From assembly GCA_021186555.1 (NCBI GenBank), contig JAJKFL010000011.1:10502001-10566000 (forward strand): a stretch of 64,000 nt of DNA, given 5' to 3'. Position 1 is the stretch's first letter. Each line of letters starts with the position of its first letter. The notes beneath the pieces were generated by a model, which worked only from the letters and a program-made list of their open reading frames with translations, did not search any database and was not told the DNA's origin. Positions 35,930 through 47,421 of this stretch are shown here, in pieces. This DNA comes from Reticulitermes speratus (taxonomy: Eukaryota > Arthropoda > Insecta > Blattodea > Rhinotermitidae). Position numbers and translations under genes: made by a program.

Positions 35930-37868
35930 GATTTGTTGTAATTGTCCTGTCTCTGTGTCAAAATGATTGCAGGGCTGGAGGTATTGTAATTATCCTCTCT
36001 CTCACAACGATTGTAGGATTATCAGTGTCATAATTGTCCTGTCTCTGTACTATAATTATTGTAGGAATAGCGGAGTTGTAATTGTCCTGTCTCTGTACTA
36101 TAATTACTGTAGGATTTGCGGTATTTAATTGTCCTGTCCCTTTAACACAATGACTATAGGATTAGGGTCTCGTTACTGATCTGTTTCTGAGCTATAAAGA
36201 TTCTAGAACTGAATTTGTCTCAATCACCTGTTTCTGACTCACAGATCCTACGGGTAGCATTCTTAAGTTGTCCTGTCTCTCTACTGTCATGAATGTAGGA
36301 GTATAATTGAATTAATTGATTGTCTCTGTGCTCTAATGATCACACAACTGCAGTTGTTATAGTTGTCCTGTGTATATATTCTAATGATCACACAACTGGA
36401 GTTGTTATATTTGCCCTGTGTCTGTACTCTAATAACCGCAGAACTGGAGTTGTTATAGTTGCCCTTTGTCTGTGCTCTAATGATCACAGAAATGGAGTTG
36501 TTATAGTTGCCCTGTGTCTGTGCTCTAATGATCGCAGAACTGGAGTTGTTATAGTTGCCCTGTGTATGTACACTAATGATCACAGAACTGCAGTTGTTAT
36601 AGTTGCCCTGTGTCTGTGCTCTAATGATCGCAGAACTGGAGTTGTTATAGTTGCCCTGTGTATGTACACTAATGATCACAGAACTGCAGTTGTTATAGTT
36701 GCCCTGTGTCTGTACTCTAATGATCACAAAACTGCAATTGTTATAGTTGCCCTGTGTCCGTACTCTAATGATCACAGAACTGCAGTTGTTATAGTTGCCC
36801 TGTGTCTGTGCTCTAATGATCGCAGAACTGGAGTTGTTATAGTTGCCCTGTGTATGTACACTAATGATCACAGAACTGCAGTTGTTATAGTTGCCCTGTG
36901 TCTGTACTCTAATGATCACAAAACTGCAATTGTTATAGTTGCCCTGTGTCCGTACTCTAATGATCACAGAATTGCAGTTGTTATAGTTGCCATGTGTCTG
37001 TACTCTAATGATCACACAACTGCAATTGTTATAGTTGCCCTGTGTCTGTACTCTAATGATCACACAACTGCAGTTGTTATAAGTTGCCCTGTGTCTGTAC
37101 TCTAATGATCACAGAACTGCAGTTGTTATAGTTGCCCTGTGTCTGTACTCTAATGATCAGAGAACTGCAGTTGTTATAGTTGCCATGTGTCTGTACTCTA
37201 ATGAACACAGAACTGCAGTTGTTATAGTTGCCCTGTGTCTGTACTCTAATGATCACAGAACTGCAGTTGTTATAGTTGCCATGTGTCTGTACTCTAATGA
37301 TCACAGAACTGCAGTTGTTATAGTTGCCATGTGTCTGTACTCTAATGATCACACAACTGGAGTTGTTATAGTTGCCCTGTGTCTGTACTCTAATGATCAC
37401 ACAACTGCAGTTGTTATAGTTGCCCTGTGTCTGTACTCTAATGATCAGAGAACTGCAGTTGTTATAGTTGCCATGTGTCTGTACTCTAATGAACACAGAA
37501 CTGCAGTTGTTATAGTTGCCCTGTGTCTGTACTCTAATGATCACAGAACTGCAGTTGTTATAGTTGCCATGTGTCTGTACTCTAATGATCACAGAACTGC
37601 AGTTGTTATAGTTGCCATGTGTCTGTACTCTAATGATCACAGAACTGCAGTTGTTATAGTTGCCATGTGTCTGTACTCTAATGATCACACAACTGGAGTT
37701 GTTATAGTTGCCCTGTGTCTGTACTCTAATGATCACACAACTGCAGTTGTTATAGTTGCCCTGTGTCTGTACTCTAATGGTTGTGGAACTAACCCTGTTA
37801 CAGTTGTCCTGAGCCTGTGCCCTACTGACAGTAGAACTAGCTTTGTTATACTTGTCCTGTCTCTACAC
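35930..37868. repeat. 48-bp satellite, about 31 regular copies, with diverged edges
   Basis: Regular 48-bp units from about 36330 to 37790 contain AACTGCAGTTGTTATAGTTG, CCTGTGTCTGTACTC and TAATGATCACAG. Flanking units (35930-36325 and 37790-37868) are much more diverged, the usual pattern for array edges. Higher-order periods exist: 192 bp at 36626-36996 and 288 bp at 37155-37690. Because 48 is a multiple of 3, both strands stay open and give 219-261-codon frames made of 16-residue repeats; these are not genes. Each unit has the palindrome AACTGCAGTT. Confidence 0.97.
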
Positions 37869-38208
37869 AACATAATGCAAAGACGCCAGATGCCGCAGCA
37901 GTACAGAAGCTTGTTTTCTCTTGCAGTTATCACGTAAAGCTAAGAATAGTAATTTACTGAGCCGCTCAAAGGCACATTTGAAGACAGTGATAAAGGACTA
38001 CAGTAAACAATTTTAATGAAACACAAACAAATGTGCGGATGAGCTGCTAACAATAGAAACTATGATCGAATTGAGGAGTCGGCGCTCGTGAATCAGTAAG
38101 CGCAGAGATGTAACAATGTGCTGGAAATACAATTCTGTTCAGTTAATAATACAAGTATCTTTTGGTAGGTTTAGCGTGACTTTCACTGCTGTCATACTTT
38201 AAAACTTT

Positions 38209-38318
38209 TCTTTCACTCTTGACCCGTGAAGATGGGACCGATACGTTTTCCCGAAATGTCTGTAAACAATTGCCACACTACTCCGCTTAATATCCCAGAG
38301 GAGCGCAGATCTCATGAG
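38209..38318 (+). mobile_element. GUCCCGAAACGUC-family fragment
   Basis: Plus-strand single arm: CGTGAAGATGGGACCGATAC, CCCGAAATGTCTGTAAAC, then GAGCGCAGATCTCATGA. Core box changed (GTGAAGA). Confidence 0.6.
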
Positions 38319-38796
38319 TAGGCGATTTTCATGTGCAGGCGCATTAATTTTGAAAAATTCCGAATAGAAAATGAATTGATGAGACTGGCTAAGTCAAAAT
38401 TGTATTTTTTTCCTGCGCATATCAACTACTGTGAGACAGCGCTGCACTTAGTATATGACTGCATATCAGCCTCGACGTAAGATAAGATAAGGTGAACAGA
38501 AAATATTCACAGCCCTACACAAATGTTGCCACGCTTATGTTTCTACATTTGCATTACGTGTACGTTTTATTTTTTACGGACGTTAAACCAACTGAACTAA
38601 TTCACCAGAACAGAGTAATTCTTAACAACATACAGACGCTCAGTTAGTCAAGCAATGTCACCTTCTTTTGGAACGCGAACGCACATTAATCTTCACAACT
38701 GCCCACCACTTGTACTTGTCTATGAGAGACTAATCTCCTCCTATTAAAAGTTTTATTAGACCAACATATGCACTATATTCTTATAACCAAGTCAAT

Positions 38797-38843
38797 CACC
38801 CCTACATATGTTTCGGCCTATAACAGGCCATCTTCAGGGGGTC
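38797..38843 (-). ncRNA. hammerhead ribozyme motif, left arm
   Basis: Minus strand: stem I ACCCC/GGGGU, box CTGAAGA (rc of 38831-38837), extra U, stem II GGCC/GGCC with loop of about 7 nt, GAAA, palindromic stem III ACATATGT, predicted cleavage after GTA (rc of 38803-38805). Confidence 0.85.
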
Positions 38844-39366
38844 AAAGTTTTTTACACAGACTTTACATCTGTTGTTCAATTTTAAAGAAGTACAGCCACA
38901 TAAAGGTAAAATGAATCTTAGTTCCCAATGGCTTTAGGTATTGTTTCTTTCAGCTGTAAAATCCTAGGGAATGTGTTTACATAAAAGGTTAAAATTACAT
39001 ATTTGCCGTTATATATAAATTATAAATTAGTGGCAGTCCGGTCTTGTATGCTGTTATCACAAGGATGTTGTAGTTTTCTTGTGTTATGTTGTACGAGTTG
39101 TGCGTTGTGTACTGCACCGGTTGGTTGCGTTGTGACTAGTGTTGTGCATACGTATGTTGGTCTAATAAAACTTTTAATGGTTTAACAACATGCACGGTGA
39201 ATACAACGTGAAATTTTGCAACGCCCAACAGGCAGAATGAGCTTACAACTATCGGAAAATCAAAGACAATACCTAAATCCATTGGGAACTAAGATTAATT
39301 TTACCTTTATGTGGCTGTACTTCTTTAAAATTGAACAACAGATGTAAAGTCTGTGTAAAAAACTTT

Positions 39367-39413
39367 GACCCCCTGAAGATGGCCTGTTATAGGCCGAAAC
39401 ATATGTAGGGGTG
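39367..39413 (+). ncRNA. hammerhead ribozyme motif, right arm
   Basis: Inverted twin of 38797-38843. CTGAAGA at 39373-39379, GAAA at 39396-39399, stem III ACATATGT, predicted cleavage after A at 39407. Stem I pairs ACCCC with GGGGU. Confidence 0.85.
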
Positions 39414-39511
39414 ATTGACTTGGTTATAAGAATATAGTGCATATGTTGGTCTAATAAAACTTTTAATGGTTTAACAACATGCACGGTGAATACAACGTGT
39501 AATCTCCTCCT

Positions 39512-40234
39512 AGCCATCACATGCCAACTTTTTCGGGTTGGAATAGCAGCAAAATTCCATGCTTTTATTCAGAAGATGCCTGGCTAGAGCCACGGCCTGG
39601 TCATTGGCTATTCTGACTGTGGTTTATGTAGTCATGCCCGGTTTCTATAAAAAATTCCGAGGTAGATCTTCGAATAAAGCACAACTGCTCCTCTCCAAAT
39701 CCTTTAAAATTTATCAATTCTCCTATAATTTGGAACCATATAGGCCAGTATGAGTTACTTATAGCTTCGTTAAGTAAACACAAGACAAAGGGTAGTCAGT
39801 CACTCAGGCCCTTTATTTTCCTAGTGACAGCCTAGACGAAAGGCTAAATGATACTACAGAGGAAATCGGCCTACCTTCTGAATGTCGTTCGCAAATACTG
39901 CGTGACTCCACTCTAGTCTTTAAAAATAATGAAATTTCTCTTGAAGAAGTGCAGTTAAAGTACATAGTTTTGTCAGAAGTTGTGAAAGAGAACAAACCCC
40001 TTACACGCATGCAGTGACCACACAGTTCAATTCCTCTCTCGCAAAGTGGGTCAAAAGGTAACCAACCTACAGAAGGAAGGAAACTCCACACTGCCGTGTG
40101 TCACGCGCCGACCTGTGTAAGGTTTGTTGATATTATTGTACTTGAGTGACAAGGCGCAATTGAAAGCAGAGAGTGTAGAACGCTCGAGGTTGTGCTTAAA
40201 ATTCCTGAAGCATTTGTGCAAATATTAGGAAACG
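39512..40234. other. unassigned sequence
   Basis: No supported gene or repeat. Confidence 0.4.
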
Positions 40235-40247
40235 TTGGTGTAAAATA

Positions 40248-40387
40248 AATTTTACGTTGTGTTCACCGTGCATTTTGATAACATTCAACAATTAAACCAA
40301 CAAATGCACTTTATTTCTTAGTTATGTTCGTTAACCCGAACATAACTGAGATATAAAGTGCATTTGTTGGTTTAATTGTTGAATGAA
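40248..40387. mobile_element. 140-bp palindromic mini-element with 13-bp TSD
   Basis: Perfect TSD TTGGTGTAAAATA at 40235-40247 and 40388-40400. Inside, 49-bp arms (40282-40330, 40337-40385) are inverted with about two mismatches around a 6-bp spacer. The left tail GTTGTGTTCACCGTGCAT and the arm motif GTGCATTTGTTGGTTTAAT match the termini of the 38743-39499 family. It looks like a minimal derivative that has lost the hammerhead. Confidence 0.85.
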
Positions 40388-40402
40388 TTGGTGTAAAATA
40401 TT

Positions 40403-41080
40403 TGTGTAAATTCATTCGTTCCGTAGTCTGTCTTACGACAGGTCCGTAGCCTCTTCATTCTGCAGTCTGTCTTACGACAGGTCCGTAGCCTCTTCATTCT
40501 GCAGTCTGTCTTACGACAGGTCCGTAGCCTCTTCATTCTGCAGTCTGTCTTACGACAGGTCCGTAGCCTCTTCATTCTGCAGTCTGTCTTACGACAGGTC
40601 CGTAGACTCTTCATTCTGCAGTCTGTCTTACGACAGGTCCGTAGCCTCTTCATTCTGCAGTCTGTCTTACGACAGGTCCGTAGCCTCTTCATTCTGCAGT
40701 CTGTCTTACGACAGGTCCGTAGCCTCTTCATTCTGCAGTCTGTCTTACGACAGGTCCGTAGACTCTTCATTCTGCAGTCTGTCTTACGACAGGTCCGTAG
40801 CCTCTTCATTCTGCAGTCTGTCTTACGACAGGTCCGTAGCCTCTTCATTCTGCAGTCTGTCTTACGACAGGTCCGTAGACTCTTCATTCTGCAGTCTGTC
40901 TTACGACAGGTCCGTAGCCTCTTCATTCTGCAGTCTGTCTTACGACAGGTCCGTAGCCTCTTCATTCTGCAGTCTGTCTTACGACAGGTCCGTAGCCTCT
41001 TCATTCTGCAGTCTGTCTTACGACAGGTTCATAGCCTCTTCCAAAGCGAGTTCTCCGTAGAGTGCGATCTAGTGCTTCCT
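40403..41080 (-). repeat. 39-bp satellite (16 copies) grown inside a LINE 3' end
   Basis: Sixteen 39-bp units (about 40414-41030) sit within a minus-strand copy of the RTE-like LINE. The unit equals the last 39 nt of the LINE coding end (GGCTACGGACCTGTCGTAAG then ACAGACTGCAGAAT). Unique LINE sequence resumes at 41030-41080, upstream in LINE sense. Units 5, 9 and 12 share one C-to-A change (TAGACTC). The hairpin CTGTC-TTAC-GACAG lies in each unit. The 210-codon minus frame with a 13-residue repeat is out of frame with the LINE protein and is an artefact. Confidence 0.93.
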
Positions 41081-41096
41081 AAAAAATAACTGTGAT

Positions 41097-41116
41097 TGAA
41101 GAGAGAGAGAGAGAAT
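41097..41116. repeat. GA dinucleotide run
   Basis: Short GAGA tract directly next to the LINE/satellite copy. Confidence 0.7.
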
Positions 41117-41341
41117 TGTAAATAAATAGTCTCCATTACAGAGGACACTCAGTTATGTAACACTGCGGTGAACAACAACAAGACCCAACAGCTAACAACG
41201 GCACGCGAAATCGACCTGCTTACGTCCAGAGATATCCCGAAACTCCTTTCTCCAGAACACTTTTTAATATCACCATTTAAAATCCACGCATCTCCAGAAA
41301 CCTACCTTCGAAGAGCATTCCCCACCACATTTCCACAATTA

Positions 41342-41526
41342 CAGTCGAACTCGGTTATAATGTCATGAAAGGGACTGAATATTTTGTGTCGTTATAAACG
41401 AGTGTTGTTATAACCGAGGAGTATAATGTTATGGTTAACAGTGAGGAGTTAATTGCTACCACAGAACATCTGAAGCTACAGACAAGGTGTCGCTTAATCC
41501 GATGTCGTTATAAGCGGGTTCGACTG
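41342..41526. mobile_element. pogo/Tc1-like MITE, 185 bp
   Basis: Terminal inverted repeats of 21 bp beginning CAGTCGAACYCG and including TTATAAYG, with 3 mismatches, flanked by TA on both sides (41340-41341, 41527-41528). Internal GTTATAA motifs recur. No coding capacity. TIR sequence and TA duplication fit the Tc1/mariner superfamily, pogo/Tigger type. Confidence 0.88.
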
Positions 41527-41527
41527 T

Positions 41528-42849
41528 ACTTCTTGATTCCCACCTTCTAAGTGTCATCGGGAATCCATTTAAATTTTTTAATTACGATATTATAGCAATA
41601 ATACAGTCAAATTTTATACAAGACCAGTAACTGAAAAACACAATGTTCAATTTTCTAGCTAACCGATTCAACTGGGGAACCTTCACTTTAAGCAATGTGC
41701 TTGCTCTGTCCAACATAATTTTTTTTTTTATCATTTACAATGTTTCTGGTTCGGTCGGAGTAGGAAGTGCAAAACGTTACGAGTAAAATCATTCAGTTAC
41801 ATGCAACTTAATATTATATTTCCTCGTACTTGCTGGCTGACCGTTAGCACACTCTTTGGGAAGAGAGATGTGGATTAGGTGTCTCTGCTGGCATTAGTAT
41901 CGGCTAACCCAATAGAAAAGAAAATATTCTCCCTGACAGCAGCTTTAAATTAACTAAGATATTCAGCTTTGAAGTAGATACAGCTTTATAAAAACTACAC
42001 CTCATTTTATTAAAAGCGTGCATGGGCCGTGTACTGAGAAACTTCCATGTACTGAGGATCCAAGTCTACATTTGAAGTTGCATGTAATTATTGCGGTTGT
42101 ATCAGGCCTTTTTTGTAACATTGGCTTAAGCCATGCGCTATTTATAGGCATTACGCCTACAGCATAATGGTACAATTGGAAGGCGTTTGAGCGTGAAAGT
42201 TCCAATCAATTTCAAGACTCTATTCACGTCTTGCCTGCAGCGAACCCACACAAAATGTCACATTCTCCAGTCAAAATCAAGCAGGGTACCTGTTGTACGA
42301 GTATAAAGGTTCGCCCACTGCTCTGTTTGGCTCGTGCTCGTCCTCCGCGTTGTGTCTCTCCGTAAATGTAGACGGTTTCACAAGCCCGAACACAACGCGA
42401 TCTACCGGAGCGCACAGCAAGAGTGGCTCTGCACGGAGGAGGTACTTCAGACAGAGGCAAGCCAAGGCGCGCTGCAGATTAGGTACCTCAAGCCACTCAA
42501 CCAGCCACCAACAACCCCTCAGACTATCACGAGCACGAGTAGTGTGGACGCGACTGACTGAAACACGAAACTGTTCGACAGTTAATTGGAAAGAATGTTC
42601 ACCGATATTGATTCAAGGTATTCTTATCGTCATTTATCAAAAAAGCGACTACGCCTGTATTCTACATGACACATACACAGCATCGTAATAATGCGAGTCA
42701 CTTCATTTATTTAGGTCCTGTTGGCCTCTTGCTCTTTTGTTCTCGTAGGAGACTTGTGGCCGGATTTCTGTGCAGAGAAGGGTTTGAATTTATACGAACA
42801 AATAATTCACACTTATATATAAATGTACATACATCAAAGATTCTAGAAT
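41528..42849. other. unassigned sequence
   Basis: No recognised feature. Open frames of up to 131 codons around 42290-42690 overlap on both strands and have no domain signature; locally higher GC may explain them. Confidence 0.35.
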
Positions 42850-43240
42850 CCACAATATTACAGCTAAAGCGGCCTTGGAGTTTGGTAGTGAAGCCTGGGT
42901 GCTGAAGAAAAGTTATGAAAAATACTGGAAGCAGTACAAATGAAAATTATAAGACATTTATTAGGATTACTAAGTTAGACAGGGAAAGAAATCAATCCGT
43001 CAGGGAGAAACTTGGAGTGCTGAACACTGTTTTGGAAATACAACAATTCCAATGCGAGTGGCTGCAACAAGAAGAGAGAATGGACACAGACAGGATACAA
43101 AACAGGCACTGAAATATAGGTCAAAGGGAAAGAGAAGCATAGGACGACCGAGGAAACGATGGAAGGACCAGCTTCATCTTGAGGGACAAAGAAAAAGCAC
43201 TACGCCTAACACTTCACAGCTCATGATGATGATGCTCAAA
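42850..43240 (+). pseudogene. second LINE C-terminal relic
   Basis: Across three frames one reads FGSEAWVLKK, then MKIIRHLLGL, then LDRERNQSVREKLGVLNT and finally KGKRSIGRPRKRWKDQL, followed by an ATGATGATG tail. This is the post-RT region of a LINE different from the 29696 family. At least two frameshifts disable it. Confidence 0.78.
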
Positions 43241-44449
43241 GATTCTGAAATACTTTAGCTTTGCTCAAGATGAATTTAAATGAGATATGGGCCCACCATA
43301 TCTAACTTGAGCCAGGTCTGAGCTCGGCCCCTGTGACTCCTTCCTGTCGTTGTAACGATGACGGCCTCAGTAACGGCAATCTTAGAGCTGATCTGCACGT
43401 TAGGCTTCGTTTGGTTAACGACACAGTGATTCTCTAGCACCTGAAGTAATAACGACCACCAGGTATGACTTCAGTGTTGCTGCTGCTACAAGGTAGCTCA
43501 GTTTAACATGTAATTTATTTTAGAACTGCGGTCCGCCTGAATGTCTAGGAATCGTTTGAGTTGGTGTAATTCTCCTTCGGAAGTTTGAAATCCGCGATAT
43601 TCTGTTAATCATTACGAACTGTCGCGACATCACTGCCTACACAGGGCGAAACCTAGTGGTCTCTATTGGTCAAACACAAAACACTTCACACACTGCTTAC
43701 ATAAAAAAATTCAATTTCTCTACAAACTTTTCACCTTACATAATAATTTAGAACTTCTTTAAGATGTGCAGCTTTTATTTGTAATAATTTTCGGCTTGAT
43801 GAATAAGATTCGAAACCCGTTGACTCAGAGACAAATTTTCAGCTAAAACACTAAAAGTGCAATGTCTGTGAGCTATTTGGGCCTCTTTGACATAGGAAAC
43901 ATAGGCCTCAGTTTAATTACTGTTTTTTTTAAAAGACTGCGAAAGTATCACTGTCGCTTGAAGCGACTTCAAAGTTCAGATACTAATATTTGACTTGATG
44001 GACAAAGGGTATAAAGGGACAAGTGTGGATAGGAAGGTCTGCAATTGGTCCTTACAGCTAGAGATACTTTTGCTGTTGTATTTTATGCAAGTCTGTACAA
44101 GAAACAAAACCTCAGCATTAATCAAAGAAATAACGCCCTGTATTGTTAACCATATCCGACCCAACGTCACGAAACTGCTTCCACGGTTCATAAATTATCT
44201 TCCCTGCGCCGTGACTGATCCGCGCACGCAATACGTCGGATGACGTGTCGAGCCGCACGATATCTTCAGAAGCACCAGCGTGATTATCATCGACCCTTAT
44301 GCTTATTAAACACAGCCAGGTTCCTGTGCACGATCATCCACGACAGTCTGTCTTCATACTTTTGGTTTCATTATATCTTTTCTTTTCATTTGAAGCTACT
44401 AGTACATAACCTCAGAAGTCGATAGAGTATTTGGAAACAATCTACAAAA
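43241..44449. other. unassigned sequence
   Basis: Nothing recognised. Confidence 0.4.
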
Positions 44450-44872
44450 GCATCACATCAGATTCACAGATCTATCTATCATCTGTCTATATACCTATCT
44501 ATCTATCCATCCATCTATCTATCTATCTATCTATCTATCATCTATCTATCTATCCATCTATCTATCCATCAATCAATCAATTTATGTATATATGTATATA
44601 TATGTATGTATGTATCTATCTATCTATGTATGTATGTATCTATATCTATCTATCTATCTATCTACCTATCTATCTATGTATCTATCTATCTATCTATATA
44701 TATGTGAATCTATATATATATATATTTATTTATATATCTAATGTATCTATCTATATATCTATGTGTCTCTCTATCTATCTAACTTGTATCTGTCTTTCTA
44801 TTTATCTATCTATATGTCTATGTATCTCTCTACCTATCTTGTATCTGTCTATCTATCTATCTATCTATCGGT
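44450..44872. repeat. CTAT/TATG tetranucleotide microsatellite tract
   Basis: About 400 bp dominated by CTAT with interspersed TATG and TA stretches. The 170-codon open frame rich in Ile, Tyr and Ser over it is a translation of the repeat. Confidence 0.95.
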
Positions 44873-44884
44873 TTTCCAGTGGTC

Positions 44885-45260
44885 CACCGGTTACTGTTTT
44901 TCAGTCGCCATTGTTGCCGGTTTATTGCTTCTTCAGACGTTAAATTCCTCAGCTTCATAACCCTCTCCACTTCCTTTTCCCACTTTACTTCCGGTCCTCC
45001 TCATCGTCGTCTTCGTTCCGGTGACCATGTCACTATTCACTTATACCAACTGTTATCCTCCATTCGTACTACGTGTCCATACCATTTCAACATCGTTTTC
45101 CATTCTTTCCAAAATTGTCTGTGTTGCCCCCATTTTTCTCTGATCACTTCATTTCTTACTTCTAACATTCTGGAAATTCTTGCAGCTCTTCTCCAGGAAT
45201 CCATTTCAGTACTTAATAGTTTTTTCTTTAACTTTCAATCCAGTGTCCAAATTTCCCAGC
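44885..45260 (-). pseudogene. third LINE C-terminal relic (minus strand)
   Basis: On the minus strand one frame reads MDSWRRAARISRMLEVRNEV, IREKWG, LKWYGHVVRMED, RRRR and EEAINRQQWRLK, interrupted by stops. This is the post-RT tail of an RTE-like LINE (compare the usual LKWYGHVxRM). The 203-codon plus-strand frame over it is only its antisense. Confidence 0.75.
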
Positions 45261-47094
45261 CGTTGCATCAGATGCTTTCTGTCACTGTACAAAATATTCG
45301 TCTGTTTGTAAATACCGAAACACATTTGCTCCAAAATAAGCTATTTAGAGCGTTTGTTGCTTCCTGGCTTACTCAATTCTGTTTGACATTTATTTGTTGC
45401 ATTTTCCAGAATAACCAAAGAGTTGCTACCTACCTCAGTAAAAATTCACAGATGCAAAGTTTAATTGTCCTGATTGGCCACAAATCTTAATCACAGTAAT
45501 GATCGAAGGACATAACTGTGCCTCATACCTAGACAACTAAGATCAGAATGTTGTGTGTAGAGGTATAGTGATGTGCAATTTGGTAGCTAGGTGCAACAGA
45601 ATGCAGCTGACATGCACAAAGACTATTTCCTTAATATTCACGCTAATTTTGTTAGTTAGTTATTTTAATTGGTATATTGACAGGGCTATGGCCGACCTAT
45701 TCTTCGACAGGGCAGTACCTTTCATGTCTTTTGTTTATCGCGAGTTTTATTACCATTCGTAAGATAATACCTGGACGATGAATTTAAATAGCTCAGAATT
45801 TTCTTGTGACATACAAATTTTTGAGAATAGTTTTACGTGGGTAACATCAACAACACTCACACGGACTTTTCCATTGTCCCCAATATTCATAACAAATACT
45901 GCGCTCTGGAAGCTATCTGCTTCCGTCCTGAGGTGAAACCACTGATCCTAAGAAAGCTTTCTTTAAAGGTCAAAAGCGCTACAGTTCAGAGAAGAGAAGA
46001 AAAGCTTTTATTAAAGGCGTGAAATATTTATTATAAACAGAGACTTCTTAAATGCTTTACTGGAGACCTAAGAATAATACGTCGAAGTAGTGGGTGTGTG
46101 GATGTATTATAAGTCGAATATCCTTCTATGAATTAGATGTTTACAGATCCGCTGAATTATTACAAATTCAATTCATCTCTACGGTTATCACATAAGATCA
46201 TTCATTTGAAAATTCGATGGATTCAGATACGTTATTAACTCAATGTTGTAGCAAAAAGTGAAGGCCGCAAATTTAAGCCAAACAGTTCAGAACATCTCAT
46301 CGTCCAGCAATAGAAAATTCACTTCGCAAACGCAAAAAACATTTGTCACAACATACTTCCTATTGGGAGTACGTGGGTTGGTAAAGAGTCTTATCTTACT
46401 ATGTGCAAGATTGAGCAGTGTTCTGGGACTGTAATGCCTTCACGTGACTCTTCGCAACTTGGTCATGCATAGCATGAGAACGTGTAAACGAAACGAATGG
46501 AAAGTCACCTGCGAATAGCAGAAATGTACATACTAGAGAGAAAAAATCCGAGAAGGTAGGCAGGAAGCAACATACAAATAGAGACAGAAAGCCACAGACA
46601 GCAGAGTAGAAGGAAATAAAGAGAAAAAATAACGAAAAAAGTAATGGGAGGAAGGAAGAAGGAAAATAAGATAATGATAGTCGCATTTCAGATATTATAA
46701 AGAGAAATTTCAGTGAATTAATAAATGGGATCAGTTAAGACCCAAAATGAAATGTTAACTGTATCGGCCAAGACAGAATTTTCTCGCTGCCCTTAGCGAA
46801 ATTCGAACTTACGTTTCCAGTCATCAACTGCAGCCACCTTAAAGCCAGCGACCACTGTATCATATTAAGCTGACATCATTAAATATATTCGCATGTCACT
46901 GTTATTTGTGAATCTATTACGCGGGTTTTATCGCATCACTTCGTCATTGGCTCACAGGAGAATACAGACTCATGAGTCTTGTCCTTCGAGTTCTTCGAAG
47001 CATCACATTCGAGTTCACATACCAGAATTTTGTATGCACATCGTATTCGGAAGCATAAAGAGCTTACGGGCGCCATTCAAGAGATCTTGGGATT
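45261..47094. other. unassigned sequence
   Basis: No supported gene. A GAAA/GGAA-rich purine tract spans about 46610-46680. Confidence 0.4.
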
Positions 47095-47165
47095 TGTTTT
47101 AGACAAAGTGGCACTGGGACACGGTTTTCTCCGAGTACTTTGGTTTTCCCCTGTCAGTATCGTTA
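47095..47165 (+). mobile_element. SINE family D body fragment
   Basis: Matches the middle of the 27719-27957 copy: AAAGTGGCACTGG, CCGAGTACTTTGGTTTTCC. Both ends missing. Confidence 0.65.
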
Positions 47166-47421
47166 CACTAATACTCTGTACACATTAAGTCATCTACCAC
47201 CAACGCTATGTAAACTCAGCAACTGACAGCAGTATTAGAACACACAAAAATTTACCCGACACCGCAATACCAGTTCGGAAGCTCCAAATAATCGCAGTAA
47301 AGACGAACCATACACAGAAGTTGTCTGCAGTGCAGCTATGGATTGTGCTGTGGAATGCTTTATGTTACACTTTACGTACTTCATGATAAAACAGGTATTG
47401 TGGTATAAGGCATTGTGCAAA

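Larger units (their letters stand above)
38743..39499. mobile_element. 757-bp hammerhead fold-back element, 12-bp TSD (Penelope-like?)
   Basis: Flanked by perfect copies of TAATCTCCTCCT (38731-38742 and 39500-39511). Inverted arms of about 201 bp (38743-38943, 39267-39467) are nearly identical and each holds a hammerhead with an intact core. The right tail (39468-39499, with CATGCACGGTGAATACAACG) also occurs internally at about 39179-39210, directly repeated. No coding capacity. Inverted or tandem terminal repeats carrying minimal hammerheads and variable-length TSDs fit Penelope-like retroelements; absence of a protein makes this an inference. Near-identical arms imply recent origin or conversion. 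Confidence 0.88.

Noticed and set aside
36287-37937. Open frames of 219-261 codons on both strands
   Set aside because: They translate the 48-bp satellite; period is a multiple of three, both strands are equally open, and there is no start context or splice context.
40372-41004. 210-codon minus-strand frame with a 13-residue basic repeat
   Set aside because: Arises from the 39-bp LINE-derived array in a frame different from the LINE protein.
42224-42688. Overlapping frames of 60-131 codons on both strands
   Set aside because: Mutually overlapping, no recognised domain, no evidence for exons; locally higher GC lengthens chance frames.
44431-44943. 170-codon Ile/Tyr/Ser-rich frame resembling a membrane protein
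   Set aside because: It is a CTAT microsatellite; hydrophobicity is an artefact of the repeat.
44879-45490. 203-codon plus-strand frame
   Set aside because: Antisense of a minus-strand LINE relic for most of its length; no domain of its own.
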